Source: Mycobacterium kyogaense
Lineage (GTDB): Bacteria > Actinomycetota > Actinomycetes > Mycobacteriales > Mycobacteriaceae
Length of the DNA stretch: 54,575 nucleotides
Assembly: GCF_003254575.1 (NCBI RefSeq)
Contig: NZ_QJUA01000039.1
Location: 1 to 54,575, forward strand
Direction: 5' to 3'
The translations under genes and the position numbers were made by a program. Of this stretch, positions 1 to 8,181 are shown piece by piece. Below the pieces are notes generated by a model that saw only the letters and a program-made list of their open reading frames with translations, had not been told where the DNA came from and did no database searches. Position 1 is the first letter of the stretch. Every line of letters begins with the position of its first letter.

Positions 1-255
1 GGCGCAGATTACGGCTACGGCCCGCCCGCCCCACAAGGCACCAACACGATGGCGATCGCCTCGCTGGTCGCGTCGATCCTCGGCGTGTGCTGCGGCATCG
101 GTTCCATCGTCGGCATCGTGCTCGGCATCGTCGCGATCAACCAGATCAAGCAAACCCGCCAGAACGGTCACGGCCTGGCCGTCGCCGGTATCGCAGTCGG
201 CGCAGTCACCCTCGTGATCAGCCTGATCTGGGGCATCACCGCGCTCAACGTCTAG
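1..255 (+). CDS. DUF4190-type small membrane protein, 5' truncated
   Basis: The frame is open from the first base of the window, so the true start lies outside. A Gly/Tyr/Pro-rich lead is followed by two hydrophobic segments, about residues 20-44 and 58-82 of the visible part. Between them lies the short basic loop INQIKQTRQNGHG that is typical of DUF4190 proteins. The protein ends 19 bp before the stop of the convergent CitE-like gene. DUF4190 proteins are actinobacterial membrane proteins of unknown role, often with disordered proline-rich N-termini. An internal ATG at 49 exists, but the coding pattern continues upstream of it. Confidence 0.75.
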   Translation, partial: GADYGYGPPAPQGTNTMAIASLVASILGVCCGIGSIVGIVLGIVAINQIKQTRQNGHGLAVAGIAVGAVTLVISLIWGITALNV

Positions 256-273
256 TTCGGGCTCCGGCTCGAA

Positions 274-1260
274 CTAGCCGGCGGGCGGAGTGAACCGCTC
301 GCCGGTGCGCGCCATGCCCGCCGCGCGGCCCTTTCCCGCGATCACCAACGCCATCTTGCGACTCGCCTCGTCGATCATCTCGTCGCCCAGCATCACCGCT
401 CCCCGCGCGCCACCCGCCCGCGAGGTGTGCCACTCGTAGGCCTCGAGGATCAGCTCGGCGTGGTCGTAGGCCTCCTGGCGCGGGCTGAAGATCTCGTTGC
501 CCGCCGCGATCTGATCGGGATGCAACACCCACTTGCCGTCGAAGCCCAGCGCGGCCGCACGTCCCGCAACGCGGCGGAACGCCTCGACATCGCGAACCTT
601 CAGATAAGGCCCGTCGATCGCGTTGATTCCGTTGGCGCGCGCGGCAATCAGAATCCGCATCAGCACGTGGTGGTAGGCGTCGCCCACGTCGTACCCCTCG
701 GGCTGCTCACCCACCTCGAGCGTGCGCATGTTCAAGCTCGCCATCAGGTCGGCCGGACCGAGCACCAACGCGTGCATGCGGGGGCCGGCGGCGATGGCAT
801 CGATGTTGGTCAGTCCGCGCGCGTCCTCGATCTGCGCCTCGATGCCGATGCGGCCCACCGGCAGCCCGTGCGAGGCCTCCACCTGCGACAGCAGCAGATC
901 CAGCGCCTGCACGTGGGAGACGTCGGTCACCTTCGGCAGGACCACGAGGTCCACCGACGCACCGGCGCGGCCGATGACGTCGATCACATCGGTGTGCGTC
1001 CACGGAGTGGTCCAGTCGTTGACCCGCACCCCGCGCAGCTGATCGCCCCACCCCGGCTCGGCCAGAGCGGCTGCGACCTGCTCGCGCGCTTGACCTTTCG
1101 CGTCGGCGGCCACCGCGTCCTCGAGGTCGAGGAAGACCTCGTCGGCGGGCAGCGTCTTGGCCTTCGCGATCATCTTCGCGCTGCTGCCCGGCACGGACAG
1201 ACAGGTTCGGCGGGGTCGATACCGGTTTTGCACAACACCACTCTCTACTCTGACACTCAT
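274..1260 (-). CDS. HpcH/HpaI aldolase / CitE-like CoA-ester lyase
   Basis: A 328-residue TIM-barrel protein of the CitE / malyl-CoA lyase family, which cleaves or forms acyl-CoA esters such as citramalyl- or malyl-CoA. Family hallmarks visible are LSVPGSS near the N-terminus, the acidic metal-binding stretch FLDLEDAVAADAK, the substrate arginine in RVND, GIEAQIEDARGL and LGPADL. No CitD or CitF partner is nearby, so a stand-alone lyase or thioesterase role is more likely than a citrate lyase complex. The ATG at 1260 shares its CATG with the start of the divergent gene. A GTG at 1233 preceded by GAGAG is an alternative start and would give a small promoter gap. The precise substrate cannot be told from sequence. 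Confidence 0.85.
   Translation of the reverse strand: MSVRVESGVVQNRYRPRRTCLSVPGSSAKMIAKAKTLPADEVFLDLEDAVAADAKGQAREQVAAALAEPGWGDQLRGVRVNDWTTPWTHTDVIDVIGRAGASVDLVVLPKVTDVSHVQALDLLLSQVEASHGLPVGRIGIEAQIEDARGLTNIDAIAAGPRMHALVLGPADLMASLNMRTLEVGEQPEGYDVGDAYHHVLMRILIAARANGINAIDGPYLKVRDVEAFRRVAGRAAALGFDGKWVLHPDQIAAGNEIFSPRQEAYDHAELILEAYEWHTSRAGGARGAVMLGDEMIDEASRKMALVIAGKGRAAGMARTGERFTPPAG
1246..1251 (+). promoter_or_regulatory. -10 element of a leaderless promoter
   Basis: TACTCT ends 7 nt before the ATG at 1259. This places transcription initiation at or next to the start codon, which suits the lack of any Shine-Dalgarno sequence there. It is inferred from position and the mycobacterial TANNNT consensus. 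Confidence 0.5.
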
Positions 1261-2554
1261 GGCGTCGGTCAACAGGGTCTATGCAGCCCGGCTCGCGGGG
1301 ATGGTGGTGCTGGGTCCCGACGGCGAATCGATCGGCCGCGTCCGCGACGTGGTGATCAGCATCAGCCTGGTCAGGCAACAGCCGCGCGTGCTCGGCCTGG
1401 TCATCGAATTGCTTTCGCGCCGAAGAATATTCGTGCCGATCCTGAGGGTCACAGCGATCGAGCCGGGCGCGGTCACGCTCTCCACCGGGAGTGTCTCGCT
1501 GCGCCGCTTCTCCCAGCGGCCCGGCGAGGTGCTGGTCCTGGGCCAGGTCATCGAGACCCGGGTCCGCGTCGACGATCCCGATCTGTCAGAACTCGCCGGG
1601 ATCGACGTCGTCGTGGTCGATCTCGGGATCGAGCAGACTCGCACCAGGGACTGGATGGTCACCAAGGTGGCAGTACGTCCGCAGCGGCGACTCGGCCGGC
1701 GCAGCAACGTGCACACCGTGGACTGGATGCACGTGCAGGGCCTGACGCCGTCCGGGCTCGCGATGCCGGATCAGGGCGTGGCGCAGCTGCTCGAGCAGTT
1801 CGTCGGCCAGCGTCCCGTCGAGGTTGCCGACGCGATCCGGGAGCTGCCCGCCAAACGCCGCTACGAGGTCGTCAACGCGCTCGACGACGAACGGCTCGCC
1901 GACGTTCTGCAGGAGCTGCCCGAAGACGAGCAGGTCGCCGTGCTGCGGCAGCTCAAGACCGACCGCGCCGCTGACGTGCTCGAGGCGATGGACCCCGACG
2001 ACGCGGCCGACCTGCTGGGCACCATGAGTCCGGCCGACGCCGAACAGTTCCTGCGGCGGATGGACCCCGAGGACTCCGAAGACGTGCGCCGCCTGCTCAG
2101 CCACTCCCCCAACACCGCGGGTGGCCTGATGACATCGGAGCCGGTGGTGCTGGCACCGGACACCACCGTGGCCGAAGCCCTTGCGCGCGTGCGTGATCCG
2201 GATCTGACACCGGCACTGGCATCGCTGGTGTTCGTCGCCAGGCCGCCGACCGCGACACCGACGGGCCGCTATCTGGGGTGCGTGCATCTGCAGCGGCTGC
2301 TGCGCGAGCCACCCGCGGCGTTGGTCAGCGGCATCATCGACACCGACCTGCCCAACCTGGGCCCCGAGGACTCCCTCGGCGCTCTCACCCGGTACTTCGC
2401 CGCTTACAACCTCGTGTGCGGGCCGGTCGTCGACGACGAGAATCACCTGCTGGGCGCGGTGTCCGTCGACGACGTCCTCGATCACCTCCTGCCCGACGAC
2501 TGGCGCGAGCGCGAGGCCGAACCGCTGATCGTCACCGCGGAGAAGGCGACATGA
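1259..2554 (+). CDS. Soluble MgtE-N / CBS-domain protein (Rv1232c-like)
   Basis: A 431-residue cytosolic protein. Two PRC-barrel-like segments (about residues 5-75 and 95-145, with GPDGESIGRVRDVV) precede an MgtE N-terminal domain (about 160-265, a superhelix of repeated acidic helices ending in ELPEDEQ-like turns). A CBS pair follows (about 275-425, GGLMTSEPVVLAPDTTV and GAVSVDDVLDHLL). In MgtE channels these two domains sense cytosolic Mg2+ and gate the pore, but here there is no transmembrane domain at all. The stop overlaps the ATG of the DUF1003 membrane protein by ATGA, so the two are translationally coupled and may form one sensor-plus-membrane unit. The start is supported by the -10 hexamer at 1246. 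Confidence 0.88.
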   Translation: MASVNRVYAARLAGMVVLGPDGESIGRVRDVVISISLVRQQPRVLGLVIELLSRRRIFVPILRVTAIEPGAVTLSTGSVSLRRFSQRPGEVLVLGQVIETRVRVDDPDLSELAGIDVVVVDLGIEQTRTRDWMVTKVAVRPQRRLGRRSNVHTVDWMHVQGLTPSGLAMPDQGVAQLLEQFVGQRPVEVADAIRELPAKRRYEVVNALDDERLADVLQELPEDEQVAVLRQLKTDRAADVLEAMDPDDAADLLGTMSPADAEQFLRRMDPEDSEDVRRLLSHSPNTAGGLMTSEPVVLAPDTTVAEALARVRDPDLTPALASLVFVARPPTATPTGRYLGCVHLQRLLREPPAALVSGIIDTDLPNLGPEDSLGALTRYFAAYNLVCGPVVDDENHLLGAVSVDDVLDHLLPDDWREREAEPLIVTAEKAT

Positions 2555-3093
2555 GCGACTCCTCGGCCCGGCAGCGACTCGATACTCCGCGGGTCTCCCG
2601 CTCGTTGACGCCCCGGTTCGACGTCGAGGCCGTCGGTCGCGTCAGCGAGAGCATCGCCCGGTTCCTCGGCACGGGCCGGTATCTGGCGATCCAGACGATC
2701 GTCGTCATCGTCTGGATCCTGCTCAACATCGGCGCGTTCGCCTGGCAGTGGGACCCCTACCCGTTCATCCTGCTCAATCTCGCGTTCTCCACCCAGGCCG
2801 CCTACGCGGCGCCCCTGATCCTGCTCGCCCAGAACCGGCAGGAGAACAGGGACCGGGTGTCGCTCGAGGAGGACCGGCGACGTGCCGAACAGACGAAGGC
2901 CGACACCGAGTACCTCGCGCGCGAACTCGCCGCGCTGCGTCTGGCCGTCGGCGAAGTGGCCACTCGTGACTACCTGCGCCGCGAACTCGAGGAGATCCGC
3001 GAACTGATCAGCGAACTGCGGCCCGCCGACCGCGTTGCCGAGCCCGATCCGAGCAAAGCAGACGGCGGCGACAGGCGATCGCGCAGATCCTGA
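2551..3093 (+). CDS. DUF1003 membrane protein (Rv1231c-like)
   Basis: A 180-residue protein. A basic N-terminal region is followed by two transmembrane helices with a short loop (about residues 45-65 and 72-97; IVVIVWILLNIGAFAWQWDP then PFILLNLAFSTQAAYAAPLI). After these comes the DUF1003 signature ILLAQNRQENRDR and a long charged coiled coil (about 105-165). The coiled coil should lie in the cytoplasm and is a plausible docking surface for the MgtE-N/CBS protein encoded immediately upstream, whose stop overlaps this start by 4 bp. The biochemical role of DUF1003 is unknown. The C-terminal tail is Arg/Asp-rich. Confidence 0.88.
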   Translation: MSDSSARQRLDTPRVSRSLTPRFDVEAVGRVSESIARFLGTGRYLAIQTIVVIVWILLNIGAFAWQWDPYPFILLNLAFSTQAAYAAPLILLAQNRQENRDRVSLEEDRRRAEQTKADTEYLARELAALRLAVGEVATRDYLRRELEEIRELISELRPADRVAEPDPSKADGGDRRSRRS

Positions 3094-3184
3094 CGACACG
3101 GCTGTGGCCAATGCCGTAACACAGCCGTGGCCCAACCGATATGGTGACTGGGTTCACAGGCCACCACACAGCAAGGACGGGTGC

Positions 3185-4501
3185 GTGCACATAGGCGGAC
3201 GAGCGGCTCTCGGAGCGGCGAGATGTCGGGCGGGACGCCTTGTTCGCACGCCGGCCTTCGGCGTCGCGGCTGTGTTGACTCCCCTGGTACTCGCCGGTGC
3301 GGTCGGTGCGTCGGCGCCCTCAGGTCACTCCCCCACCCGCGACACCGCGGTGATGCCCTTGGCTGCGGTCGCCTCCTCGTCGCAGGACAACTCCGGGATC
3401 TCGGTGGTGGCAGTCACCAAGATGCCGACCCCGATGCGGATCGCCGCGGCCACCGTGTCCGCCCCACCGCCGGCGATCGTGACCAGCGCGCCCGGCATGC
3501 TGCGCATCCCGTCGATGGCGCTGGCCGCCTACCGCAACGCCGAAGCCAAGATGGCCGCGACCACTCCCGGCTGCGGCGTGAGCTGGAATCTGCTGGCCGG
3601 CATCGGCCGCATCGAGTCGATGCACGCCAACGGCGGAGCCACCGATGCACGCGGCACCGCGGTGAAGCCGATCTACGGCCCCAGCCTGGACGGGACGCTG
3701 CCCGGCAACGAGGTGATCGTGCAGAGCCGCGCCTCCGATCGCGTGGTCTATGCCCGCGCGTTGGGCCCGATGCAGTTCCTCCCCGGCACGTGGTCGCGCT
3801 ACGCCGCCGACGGCGACGGTGACGGCAAGGCCGACGTGCAGAACGTCTTCGATGCGTCGCTGGCCGCGGCCCGCTACCTGTGCAGCGGCGGGCTCAACCT
3901 GCGCAACCAGCCTGATGTGCTGGCCGCGATCCTGCGCTACAACAATTCGATGGCCTACGCGCGAAACGTGTTGAGCTGGGCTGCTTCCTATGCGACCGGT
4001 GTGGTGCCGGTCGATCTGCCGCCCATCACCGGCGAGGTACCTGCGCTCGGGGACAGCCACCTGGACCGCCCGGAGGGACTCGGCCCCGGAATGCCGCTCA
4101 ACGCTGCGGGGCTGCCGGCCAACGATCCGTTGGCTCTGCTGCAACTGGGACAACGCACCGACGTCGCGGCCCTGATCAACACGAACGTCCCCGGGTTCGT
4201 CCCGGGGCAGTCGCTGGGACCGCTTCCCGGTCCGGCGCCGGCGGCCGCACCGCAACCGGTGCCCGCGCCGCCGCCGGCCTGGGTGCCGCCGTGGGCGACG
4301 CCGCCGCCGGCACAGCAGCTGCCGCAGTGCGCCGTGTTCTGCATCAGCGACTCCGCAGTCCCGGCCGCTCCACCCGCGGTACCGGCCGCGCAGCCCGCGC
4401 CGCCGCTGATGCCTGCCCAACCTGCTCCGCCGCCGGCCGACGCCGGTCTGCCGCCGGGGCTGGGACCGGCACCCGGACCCGCGCCCGGCCCGGTCGGCTG
4501 A
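3185..4501 (+). CDS. Exported lytic-transglycosylase-like protein (Rv1230c-like)
   Basis: A 438-residue exported protein. An N-terminal hydrophobic segment (about residues 25-45) acts as signal or anchor. The central domain resembles MltB-type lytic transglycosylases: the catalytic Glu candidate lies in GIGRIESMH, followed by ALGPMQFLPGTW, an Asp/Gly-rich loop DGDGDGKAD that could bind Ca2+, and AARYLCSGG. Such enzymes cleave the MurNAc-GlcNAc bond of peptidoglycan. The last 80 residues are Pro/Ala-rich and low complexity, as in many mycobacterial wall-spanning proteins. GTG at 3185 was chosen because AAGGA lies 7 nt upstream and the hydrophobic segment then sits close to the N-terminus. It follows the DUF1003 gene by 91 bp and precedes mrp by 33 bp. 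Confidence 0.8.
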   Translation: MHIGGRAALGAARCRAGRLVRTPAFGVAAVLTPLVLAGAVGASAPSGHSPTRDTAVMPLAAVASSSQDNSGISVVAVTKMPTPMRIAAATVSAPPPAIVTSAPGMLRIPSMALAAYRNAEAKMAATTPGCGVSWNLLAGIGRIESMHANGGATDARGTAVKPIYGPSLDGTLPGNEVIVQSRASDRVVYARALGPMQFLPGTWSRYAADGDGDGKADVQNVFDASLAAARYLCSGGLNLRNQPDVLAAILRYNNSMAYARNVLSWAASYATGVVPVDLPPITGEVPALGDSHLDRPEGLGPGMPLNAAGLPANDPLALLQLGQRTDVAALINTNVPGFVPGQSLGPLPGPAPAAAPQPVPAPPPAWVPPWATPPPAQQLPQCAVFCISDSAVPAAPPAVPAAQPAPPLMPAQPAPPPADAGLPPGLGPAPGPAPGPVG

Positions 4502-4523
4502 CGGCTCGGACCAGCGTCAGGCC

Positions 4524-4529
4524 TACACT
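4524..4529 (+). promoter_or_regulatory. -10 element of the mrp promoter
   Basis: TACACT ends 5 nt before the GTG at 4535 and 8 nt before the ATG at 4538. It implies a leaderless mrp transcript beginning at one of these codons. Confidence 0.45.
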
Positions 4530-4534
4530 CGCGG

Positions 4535-5695
4535 GTGATGTCTGCCCACACCCCCGACCTCCCTGGCTCCGATCTCACCAAGGCGGTCCGTGCTGCACTG
4601 ACCAAGGTCATCGACCCTGAACTCCGGCGGCCGATCACCGACGTCGGCATGGTCAAGAACGTCACCGTCGACGCCGACTCGTCCGTGCACGTCGAGATCT
4701 ACCTGACCACCTCGGCCTGCCCGAAGAAGACGGAGATCTCCGAACAGGTCACCCGAGCCGTCAGCGACGTGCCCGGCACCGGGTCGGTGCGGGTCACCCT
4801 CGACGTGATGAACGACGAGCAACGCGCAGAGCTGCGTAAGCAACTGCGGGGCGACTCCCGCGAACCGGTGATCCCGTTCGCCCAACCCGGCTCACTGACC
4901 CGCGTCTACGCCGTGGCGTCGGGCAAAGGCGGGGTGGGCAAATCGAGTGTCACGGTGAACCTGGCGGCCGCGATGGCCGCGAAGGGGCTGTCGGTCGGGT
5001 TGCTCGACGCCGACATCTACGGCCACTCCGTGCCTCGCATGATGGGCACCACCGATCGCCCCACGCAGGTCGATTCGATGATCCTGCCGCCGGTGGCCCA
5101 CGACGTCAGGGTCATCTCGATCGCGATGTTCACCCAGGGCAACACCCCCGTGGTGTGGCGCGGGCCGATGCTGCACCGCGCGCTGCAGCAGTTCCTCGCC
5201 GACGTCTACTGGGGTGATCTCGACGTCCTGCTGCTCGACCTGCCGCCCGGCACCGGCGACATCGCGATCTCGGTGTCCCAGCTGATCCCCGGCGCCGAGA
5301 TCCTGGTCGTGACCACCCCGCAGCTCGCGGCGGCGGAGGTCGCCGAGCGCGCCGGCGCGATCGCGCTGCAGACCCGTCAGCGCATCGCCGGTGTCGTCGA
5401 GAACATGTCGGGACTGCTGATGCCGGACGGTTCGACCATGCAGCTGTTCGGCGAGGGCGGTGGCCGCCAGGTCGCCGACAGCCTGTCCCGTTCCGTCGGC
5501 GCCGACGTGCCGCTGCTCGGCCAGGTTCCGCTCGATCCGGCCCTGGTGGCCGCCGGCGACACCGGTATCCCGCTGGTGCTGAGCGCGCCGGAGTCAGCGG
5601 CCGGAACGGCGCTGCGGACAATTGCCGATGCGTTGTCGAGCCGCAAACGCGGGCTGGCCGGGATGTCGTTGGGACTCGATCCAGCGGGCCGCTGA
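4535..5695 (+). CDS. mrp: Mrp/ApbC-family P-loop ATPase, Fe-S carrier
   Basis: A 386-residue protein. The N-terminal MIP18/DUF59 domain (about residues 10-90) has DPELRRPITDVGMV and SACPKKTEI. It is followed by a deviant Walker A ATPase domain (SGKGGVGKSS near residue 130; LDADIYGHSVPRMMG; LLDLPPGTGD). Mrp/NBP35 proteins bind and transfer Fe-S clusters. The C-terminal CxxC pair used by E. coli Mrp is absent: the stretch after VENMSG is LLMPDGSTMQLFGEGGG, as I recall for other mycobacteria, so cluster binding must differ, perhaps through the DUF59 cysteine. The gene is convergent with tatB, 4 bp apart. The GTG start at 4535 suits a leaderless transcript; the ATG at 4538 is equally possible. 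Confidence 0.93.
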   Translation: MMSAHTPDLPGSDLTKAVRAALTKVIDPELRRPITDVGMVKNVTVDADSSVHVEIYLTTSACPKKTEISEQVTRAVSDVPGTGSVRVTLDVMNDEQRAELRKQLRGDSREPVIPFAQPGSLTRVYAVASGKGGVGKSSVTVNLAAAMAAKGLSVGLLDADIYGHSVPRMMGTTDRPTQVDSMILPPVAHDVRVISIAMFTQGNTPVVWRGPMLHRALQQFLADVYWGDLDVLLLDLPPGTGDIAISVSQLIPGAEILVVTTPQLAAAEVAERAGAIALQTRQRIAGVVENMSGLLMPDGSTMQLFGEGGGRQVADSLSRSVGADVPLLGQVPLDPALVAAGDTGIPLVLSAPESAAGTALRTIADALSSRKRGLAGMSLGLDPAGR

Positions 5696-5699
5696 TCGT

Positions 5700-6113
5700 C
5701 TAGGTCGCGTCCGGGTCGAACCTGGTTGCGCTGGGGCGCACATCCCCCGGCCCCGGCCCCGACTGAGGCTTTTCCGGCGGGGTCTGCGGCGTCTCGGGCG
5801 TCTCCGGCTTGGTGGTCGAGTCGAAGCGCCCGGTGAAGATCGAGTCGTCACCGTCGAGCAGGTGTTTGGTGAGCGCGGCGCGCGGCGTCATCCCTCGCAG
5901 CTTCTGCAGTTCCGACAGAGGCTCGCGCAGATCGTCGAACTCCGGCCCGAGATCCTCGCGCAGCTGGCTGGTGGCCCCGGAGATGTAATCGCGGGCCTGA
6001 CGCACCGCCCCCGAGGTCCAGCGGATCGCACCAGGCAGCCGTTCCGGTCCCAGGATCACCAGACCGGCGATCACCAGGACCAGCATCTCGCCCCAGCCCA
6101 CGTTGGCGAACAT
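5700..6113 (-). CDS. tatB: Twin-arginine translocase subunit TatB
   Basis: A 137-residue protein. A short N-terminal membrane helix (residues 1-22, MFANVGWGEMLVLVIAGLVI) runs into the conserved LGPERLP hinge. An amphipathic helix follows (about 30-55), then a Pro/Thr-rich disordered tail. TatB works with TatC as receptor for folded Tat substrates at the cytoplasmic membrane. It is the last gene of the sigE-rseA-htrA-tatB block, starting 4 bp after the htrA stop, an arrangement conserved in mycobacteria that links protein export to envelope stress. Confidence 0.93.
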   Translation of the reverse strand: MFANVGWGEMLVLVIAGLVILGPERLPGAIRWTSGAVRQARDYISGATSQLREDLGPEFDDLREPLSELQKLRGMTPRAALTKHLLDGDDSIFTGRFDSTTKPETPETPQTPPEKPQSGPGPGDVRPSATRFDPDAT

Positions 6114-6117
6114 CGGC

Positions 6118-7605
6118 CTAGGTGCTGTTGTCGGGGCCGGGAGTGACGGTCAGGGTGACCCGCCGACCGTCCCGCATGACCTCGATCGGTGCGGGCTCAC
6201 CGATCTTGAGCTGTCGGACGGCGACGACGAACTCGTCGGCGTCGGCGACGTCGCGGTCACCGACCTTGACGACGACGTCGTTCTCGAGGATGCCGGCACG
6301 TTCAGCAGGGCCGCCCGCGGCCACGTTCGCGATCTGCGCGCCCTTGGCGACGTCGTTGCTGACGGACCGGGCGGTCAGGCCGAGCGTCGGATGCGCGATC
6401 TTGCCGTCCTGGATCAGGGTCTCGACGACCTGCTTGACCTCGTTGACCGGGATGGCGAAGCCGAGCCCGCTGGCACTGTCGGACAGCGACTTGCCGGCGG
6501 TGTTGATGCCGATGACCTCGGAGTTCATGTTGATCAACGGACCGCCGGAGTTGCCGTGGTTGATCGATGCGTCGGTCTGCACGCCGTCGATCACGGTGTC
6601 GGTGTCCGACCCGTCGCCCGACAGCGGCACCGGTCGGTGCAGGGCGCTGATGATGCCGTGGGTGACCGTGCTGCGCAGGCCGAGGGGAGCACCCGCGGCG
6701 ATCACCTCTTCGCCGACGCGCAACTTCTCCGAGTCACCGAGCCGGGCCACCACGAGGTTGTCGACATTGTCGACCTTGAGGACCGCGAGGTCGGTCTTGG
6801 GATCGCGACCGACGAGGTTGGCCGGCACCTCTTTGCCGTCGTTGAAGACGACCGACATCTTGAACTTGCTCGGATTCGTCGCCGCCTCGGAGATCACGTG
6901 ATTGTTGGTCACGATGTAGCCGCGCCCGTCGACGATCACCCCGGAGCCCTGCGCCCCCTCGGTGTCGCTCTTGGCCTCGATCGTCACCACCGAGTCGGCC
7001 ACCGCGGCGGCCACCTTCGCGAACTGCCCCTGCGGCGGCTCACCGTTGTTGCTCGTCTCCAGCGTCACTTTGGACGTGGTGAAGGCCTCGACGACCTCGG
7101 CGGTCTTGCGGCCGACCACGCCACCGGCGATGCCGATGACCAGCGCGACGATCCCGAGGATGACAAGGGCGAACCAGGACACCTTGCCGCCGAAGAGCAC
7201 GTCGCGCACGCCGAGCTTGCCTGCCGGAGCCGTCGGCACGGTCGGGGCGGTCTGCGTCACCGCGGGGGTTCCGAGTGCCACCGGGGCACCGGGATTGCGC
7301 CATGGATCGTCGACGTCCTCCCCTGCACCGTCGCGCTCCGCATCCAGCGCACCGGCATCGGTCGGGTGGCGCTGCAGGGAGTCACCGCCCCGGTGGGGAC
7401 GCCCGAACGCCTCGGCGAGAACCGGATCCGGCGGCTGGTCCTTCGGCGCGTACTCACCCTGGTCGCGGTTCTGTCCGCGATTGAGGAACGACCCGTTCAC
7501 GCCGTCGGGCCTGCCGAAGGCGCGCTTGGCGGCCGGATCGACCGGAGGCCGCGACACCGGGCGCGGCTCGAGACGCTCCCGACCGGTCTGGTCCAGATTG
7601 GTCAC
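6118..7605 (-). CDS. htrA: HtrA-family PDZ serine protease
   Basis: A 495-residue membrane-anchored protease. A long acidic/Pro-rich cytoplasmic part (1-140) is followed by one membrane helix (about 143-166, within FGGKVSWFALVILGIVALV). A trypsin-like domain follows (about 195-390) with the triad His in IVTNNHVI, Asp in DPKTDLAVL and Ser in GNSGGPL, then a C-terminal PDZ domain (about 400-490). HtrA degrades misfolded proteins outside the membrane, and in M. tuberculosis Rv1223 it is tied to the SigE/RseA stress response. GTG at 7605 is the only usable start, because the frame upstream has no start codon before a stop. It lies 92 bp after rseA. Confidence 0.95.
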   Translation of the reverse strand: MTNLDQTGRERLEPRPVSRPPVDPAAKRAFGRPDGVNGSFLNRGQNRDQGEYAPKDQPPDPVLAEAFGRPHRGGDSLQRHPTDAGALDAERDGAGEDVDDPWRNPGAPVALGTPAVTQTAPTVPTAPAGKLGVRDVLFGGKVSWFALVILGIVALVIGIAGGVVGRKTAEVVEAFTTSKVTLETSNNGEPPQGQFAKVAAAVADSVVTIEAKSDTEGAQGSGVIVDGRGYIVTNNHVISEAATNPSKFKMSVVFNDGKEVPANLVGRDPKTDLAVLKVDNVDNLVVARLGDSEKLRVGEEVIAAGAPLGLRSTVTHGIISALHRPVPLSGDGSDTDTVIDGVQTDASINHGNSGGPLINMNSEVIGINTAGKSLSDSASGLGFAIPVNEVKQVVETLIQDGKIAHPTLGLTARSVSNDVAKGAQIANVAAGGPAERAGILENDVVVKVGDRDVADADEFVVAVRQLKIGEPAPIEVMRDGRRVTLTVTPGPDNST

Positions 7606-7697
7606 GCGTAGATCGCCCTTCTCGTCACCGTGTTCACCTGCAAGTTCGGGACGCCAGCAATCAACGGCACCCGGTCCGGGCCGACGTCACCCACACC

Positions 7698-8096
7698 CTA
7701 CCGACGCTTCCGGCGGGTGCGCGGCGCACCGTCGGCCAGCTGCGGGGTGTCGGCGGGTTCGGGGTGTTGCACCGGAGCGTGCTGCGGGATCTGCGACAGC
7801 AAGCCCAGCAAAGAGCTCGGCATCGCCACCGGGCATGCGTCGCGCAGCACTTCCCTGGCTTGGCGCTGACTGTCGACCTCCAGCGCGCACTCGGGGCACA
7901 TCGACATGTGGTGAGCGGCGCGCAGGTGCGCACTCATCCTCAGCTCGCCGTCCACGTACGCGGCGACAGCCTCGGTCGACAGGTGCTCGGTGCTACCGAA
8001 TTGCCGGGGCCCGACGGGGGCATCGCTCTGCGACGCGAATTGCGTGGGGAGCCAGGAGAATGCGCGACGGAACGCATGTCCGGGATCGAACACCAC
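7698..8096 (-). CDS. rseA: Anti-sigma-E factor RseA
   Basis: A 132-residue zinc-associated anti-sigma factor. The ZAS motif HxxxCxxC is visible as H63-M-S-M-C67-P-E-C70, within a helical anti-sigma domain that starts near STEHLSTEAVAAYVDGELR. RseA binds SigE and holds it inactive. In M. tuberculosis its release depends on redox change at the cysteines and on phosphorylation-triggered ClpC1P2 degradation. The last 35 residues are Pro/Arg-rich and have no membrane helix, so the factor is soluble. The start follows a strong GGAGAGGAG ribosome-binding site and lies 85 bp downstream of sigE. Confidence 0.92.
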   Translation of the reverse strand: MVFDPGHAFRRAFSWLPTQFASQSDAPVGPRQFGSTEHLSTEAVAAYVDGELRMSAHLRAAHHMSMCPECALEVDSQRQAREVLRDACPVAMPSSLLGLLSQIPQHAPVQHPEPADTPQLADGAPRTRRKRR

Positions 8097-8181
8097 CCGA
8101 CTCCTCTCCGGTCATGGATGCAGGCCTGCTTCGAATGTAGCGCGGCTTTCTGTGCATCGGCCGCTCATCGCCATGCCGAGA

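Noticed and set aside
4200..4500. Possible repeat array in the 3' part of the transglycosylase-like gene
   Set aside because: It is Pro/Ala codon repetition of a low-complexity wall-spanning tail, not a DNA repeat of its own.
6103..7611. A 502-codon open frame opposite htrA
   Set aside because: Same effect: antisense of a real gene with Val/Asp/Gly/Arg-rich low-information sequence; the minus strand carries the protease triad and PDZ domain.
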